64,000 nt of DNA from Pyrocephalus nanus (lineage: Eukaryota > Chordata > Aves > Passeriformes > Tyrannidae): assembly GCA_038380795.1 (NCBI GenBank), contig CM076259.1, forward strand, positions 71,329,741 to 71,393,740, read 5' to 3'. A model generated the notes under the pieces. The model had not been told where the DNA came from, made no database searches, and saw only the letters and a program-made list of their open reading frames with translations. The stretch's first letter is position 1. Each line of letters opens with the position of its first letter. Below, in pieces: positions 62,050 through 64,000 of the stretch. A program made the position numbers and the translations under genes.

Positions 62050-64000
62050 TGATGATGCCTGTGTGAGAACATTTTTTCTCATTTGGTATCATTCAGTGGG
62101 GCTCAATTCAGCTGTGTGAAGGCTGTCATCTGTTGCTGTTCAAGTTGTTCTCTGATGCTGCCTGACATCCAGCTGACACTCTAAAAGTGTGCAAGTCCTC
62201 CCTGCATCTTGAGTCGTGCCTGCCAACACCATACAAATATCTTGGACACCTTAACCCACTGCAGTATATTTAAGCTGCTGAGTCATACACCTTGTGCTTG
62301 TCACCATAATTATTCCATAGGCTCTTTTGCTGTATTGTATTTTGGCTTCAGTGTGTCCAAGATTCCAGCACTGGATTGCAGCCACTGACATTTAGACAGC
62401 TAATCTGAAACTGAATCCCTACCTAGGTTTTAGTAGCAGTCTTTAACTGCTCTGTAGACAAAAAAAAGAGTTGGGAGAACAGGAATGCTGCTTTTGTTCA
62501 CAGGAGTAAAATAACTCAATAACAATATACCATGCTCGTTGTAGCAGAGATGATAGCTGAAAGTCTGATAAACTCTCATGGGACAAAGGGGATATATGCC
62601 CTTTGGACTAGTTTGTGCTGTTCTATACCTTGTACTGTATCTCATAGGGGTGCAAAGTAGGAATTAAATGCATTCACTGATTTTCAGTGTAAAAAGATAG
62701 TCTCTGTTCCTTCATTTTACTGACACTGGAAATATACAAATGAATTATCAGCATAAGTATTCTGTTTAGTTTAAAATCTGAACATATTAACTTTCAAACA
62801 AGCTGTAATGTGGTTCATGATGCACAGTGCACTGTTTCTCTCTGTTTAGTTGAAGCAATTAATCTTATGATAGAAAAGACATATTCAGCAAATGAGGTTA
62901 CAACAAATCTGGCTTTTGCAGATCTGAGACCCTGAAGCAGTTGCTCCTGCAGCTTGTCCTGGTGTGAAAGGCTGATTAAGCACTACACTGCAGTGCTCAG
63001 ATTACAGAATCACCCTGCCCTCTCCACAGATCTTTAGGAAGCTTTATGCCTCCAGGGTTTCCAGTCCTCCTATGGGGACTTCAGGACAAAGGTCCTTTAG
63101 GACCCAAGGGCCCTTCAGTCCTTGGGGACTGAATATTCCTCAGGGGACACTAATGGGTAATTCTGAGGATGAAGACAGTTTCAATTGCAACTGGTCTATG
63201 AATGAGGATTATGAGGAGAAAAAAAAAAAAGAATCTGTGCATTTCTATCCTACTCTCACGTAAATAATCAACCTGAGGTACAGTATCTAATGAATCAAAG
63301 TATTTTTTAAAGATCTATTTTTCTATTATTATTTCCTCAGCTTGCTAAACCTGCAATCTCAATAGATTTTTAAGGGATAAACAACACTGTGCTGGAGCAG
63401 CAGATTTATGAATACACAGGAGAAACAGGTGCAAGGGACGTAGGAGGAAAGAAAGATGCTGAGACAATATTACATGAAACAATAGCACTGTATTTCATGA
63501 TGCATTTCAGCTTAAGTCCTTGCTGAAGGATAAACGAGATTTTTGTTTTAACTTTATGGATCTTCAAGAAAACTTTCAAGTAAAGTACATCACACTGTTT
63601 CCTATGAAATTAAACACAATAAAGACAACATAAATAATGTCTTGGATATTGTGGAGAAGTTCAAAAGAGGTGGAGAGAAAATGCCCTGTGATTTCTCAAG
63701 CAGGCTTCTTCTCTTTGTTATTATTGTGGGGTTTTTTAATTCAGAAATTTTATAAGCATATTTACCAATCCAGGCAATGGAATAGTATCTAAGTAATCTC
63801 ATCAGTGTCTGGTGGAAAGGGAAGATGAAGTCTACAGCAGAATCATTGTGCTTGATGAAAAGTATCATCTTTACAGGAGTGATGCAGATTCTATCCTCTC
63901 TTCTCAAGCCTGTCTCTGCTGGAAGTAGCAAGCTCAGATCTACTTCACACTAGCTGTAACAAAAATAAACCCCACCAAATTTACCTTCAAATAAGAAAAG
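62050..64000. other. Spacer to right edge
   Basis: No recognised gene or transposon. The 63-codon frame at 63072-63263 and the 109-codon minus frame at 63602-63931 contain nothing I can identify. Confidence 0.6.

Noticed and set aside
1..64000. CRISPR arrays, bacterial operons, tRNA or rRNA genes
   Set aside because: No regularly spaced direct repeats, no ribosome-binding-site gene strings, no cloverleaf or rRNA signature seen. The repeat content is that of a bird genome.

Overview
The window reads as nuclear DNA of a bird, very probably a songbird (passerine). The evidence is a set of CR1 LINE copies that are truncated at the 5' end and finish in the short ATTCTRTG-type tail repeats typical of avian CR1, plus many solo-LTR-like elements whose ends match LTR families I associate with passerine genomes. 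No bacterial gene organisation, operon, CRISPR array, rRNA or tRNA gene is visible. Base composition is AT-rich throughout, and I recognise no intact protein-coding gene. The window looks like intergenic DNA or the inside of a very long intron.

Layout. 1-36 is the tip of an LTR that continues off the left edge. 2.7-4.0 kb holds two CR1 copies arranged tail to tail. 4.4-4.9 kb is an LTR with a TATA box and a perfect 13-bp hairpin. 6.1-6.7 kb is a second LTR family. 7.9-10.7 kb is the largest element: a CR1 with endonuclease and reverse-transcriptase remnants, split by a 775-bp LTR-like insertion, with its own tail abutting the tail of another CR1. 11.7-12.7 kb is a nearly full-length 1.09-kb LTR. 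12.7-32 kb is mostly featureless AT-rich DNA with one LTR (17.7-18.3 kb), two old CR1 remnants (24.4 and 27.1 kb) and low-complexity tracts. 32.1-33.2 kb is a double CR1 on the minus strand, followed by an LTR at 33.9-34.5 kb and a CR1 tail at 36.7 kb. 37-38 kb and 44-45 kb are stretches of less AT-rich, unassigned sequence. 47.1-47.6 kb is CR1, 49.4-51.0 kb holds two LTRs in the same orientation, 54.5-55.0 kb is an LTR of the same family as the one at 4.4 kb but inverted, 57.1-57.6 kb is a solo LTR with a perfect 5-bp target duplication, and 59.7-60.0 kb is CR1. A probable but poorly bounded LTR-type segment lies at 61.4-62.0 kb.

The open reading frames of 60 to about 200 codons are either CR1 reverse-transcriptase debris, fortuitous frames across LTRs and simple repeats, or chance frames in AT-rich DNA. 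Two short minus-strand stretches (44368-44473 and 48308-48427) have exon-like splice signals and an open frame. They are noted as weak candidates only. I did not find a convincing undescribed system. The most informative observations concern nested and fused retroelements, a hairpin at a likely LTR transcription start, and an LTR insertion that can be dated relative to its CR1 host.
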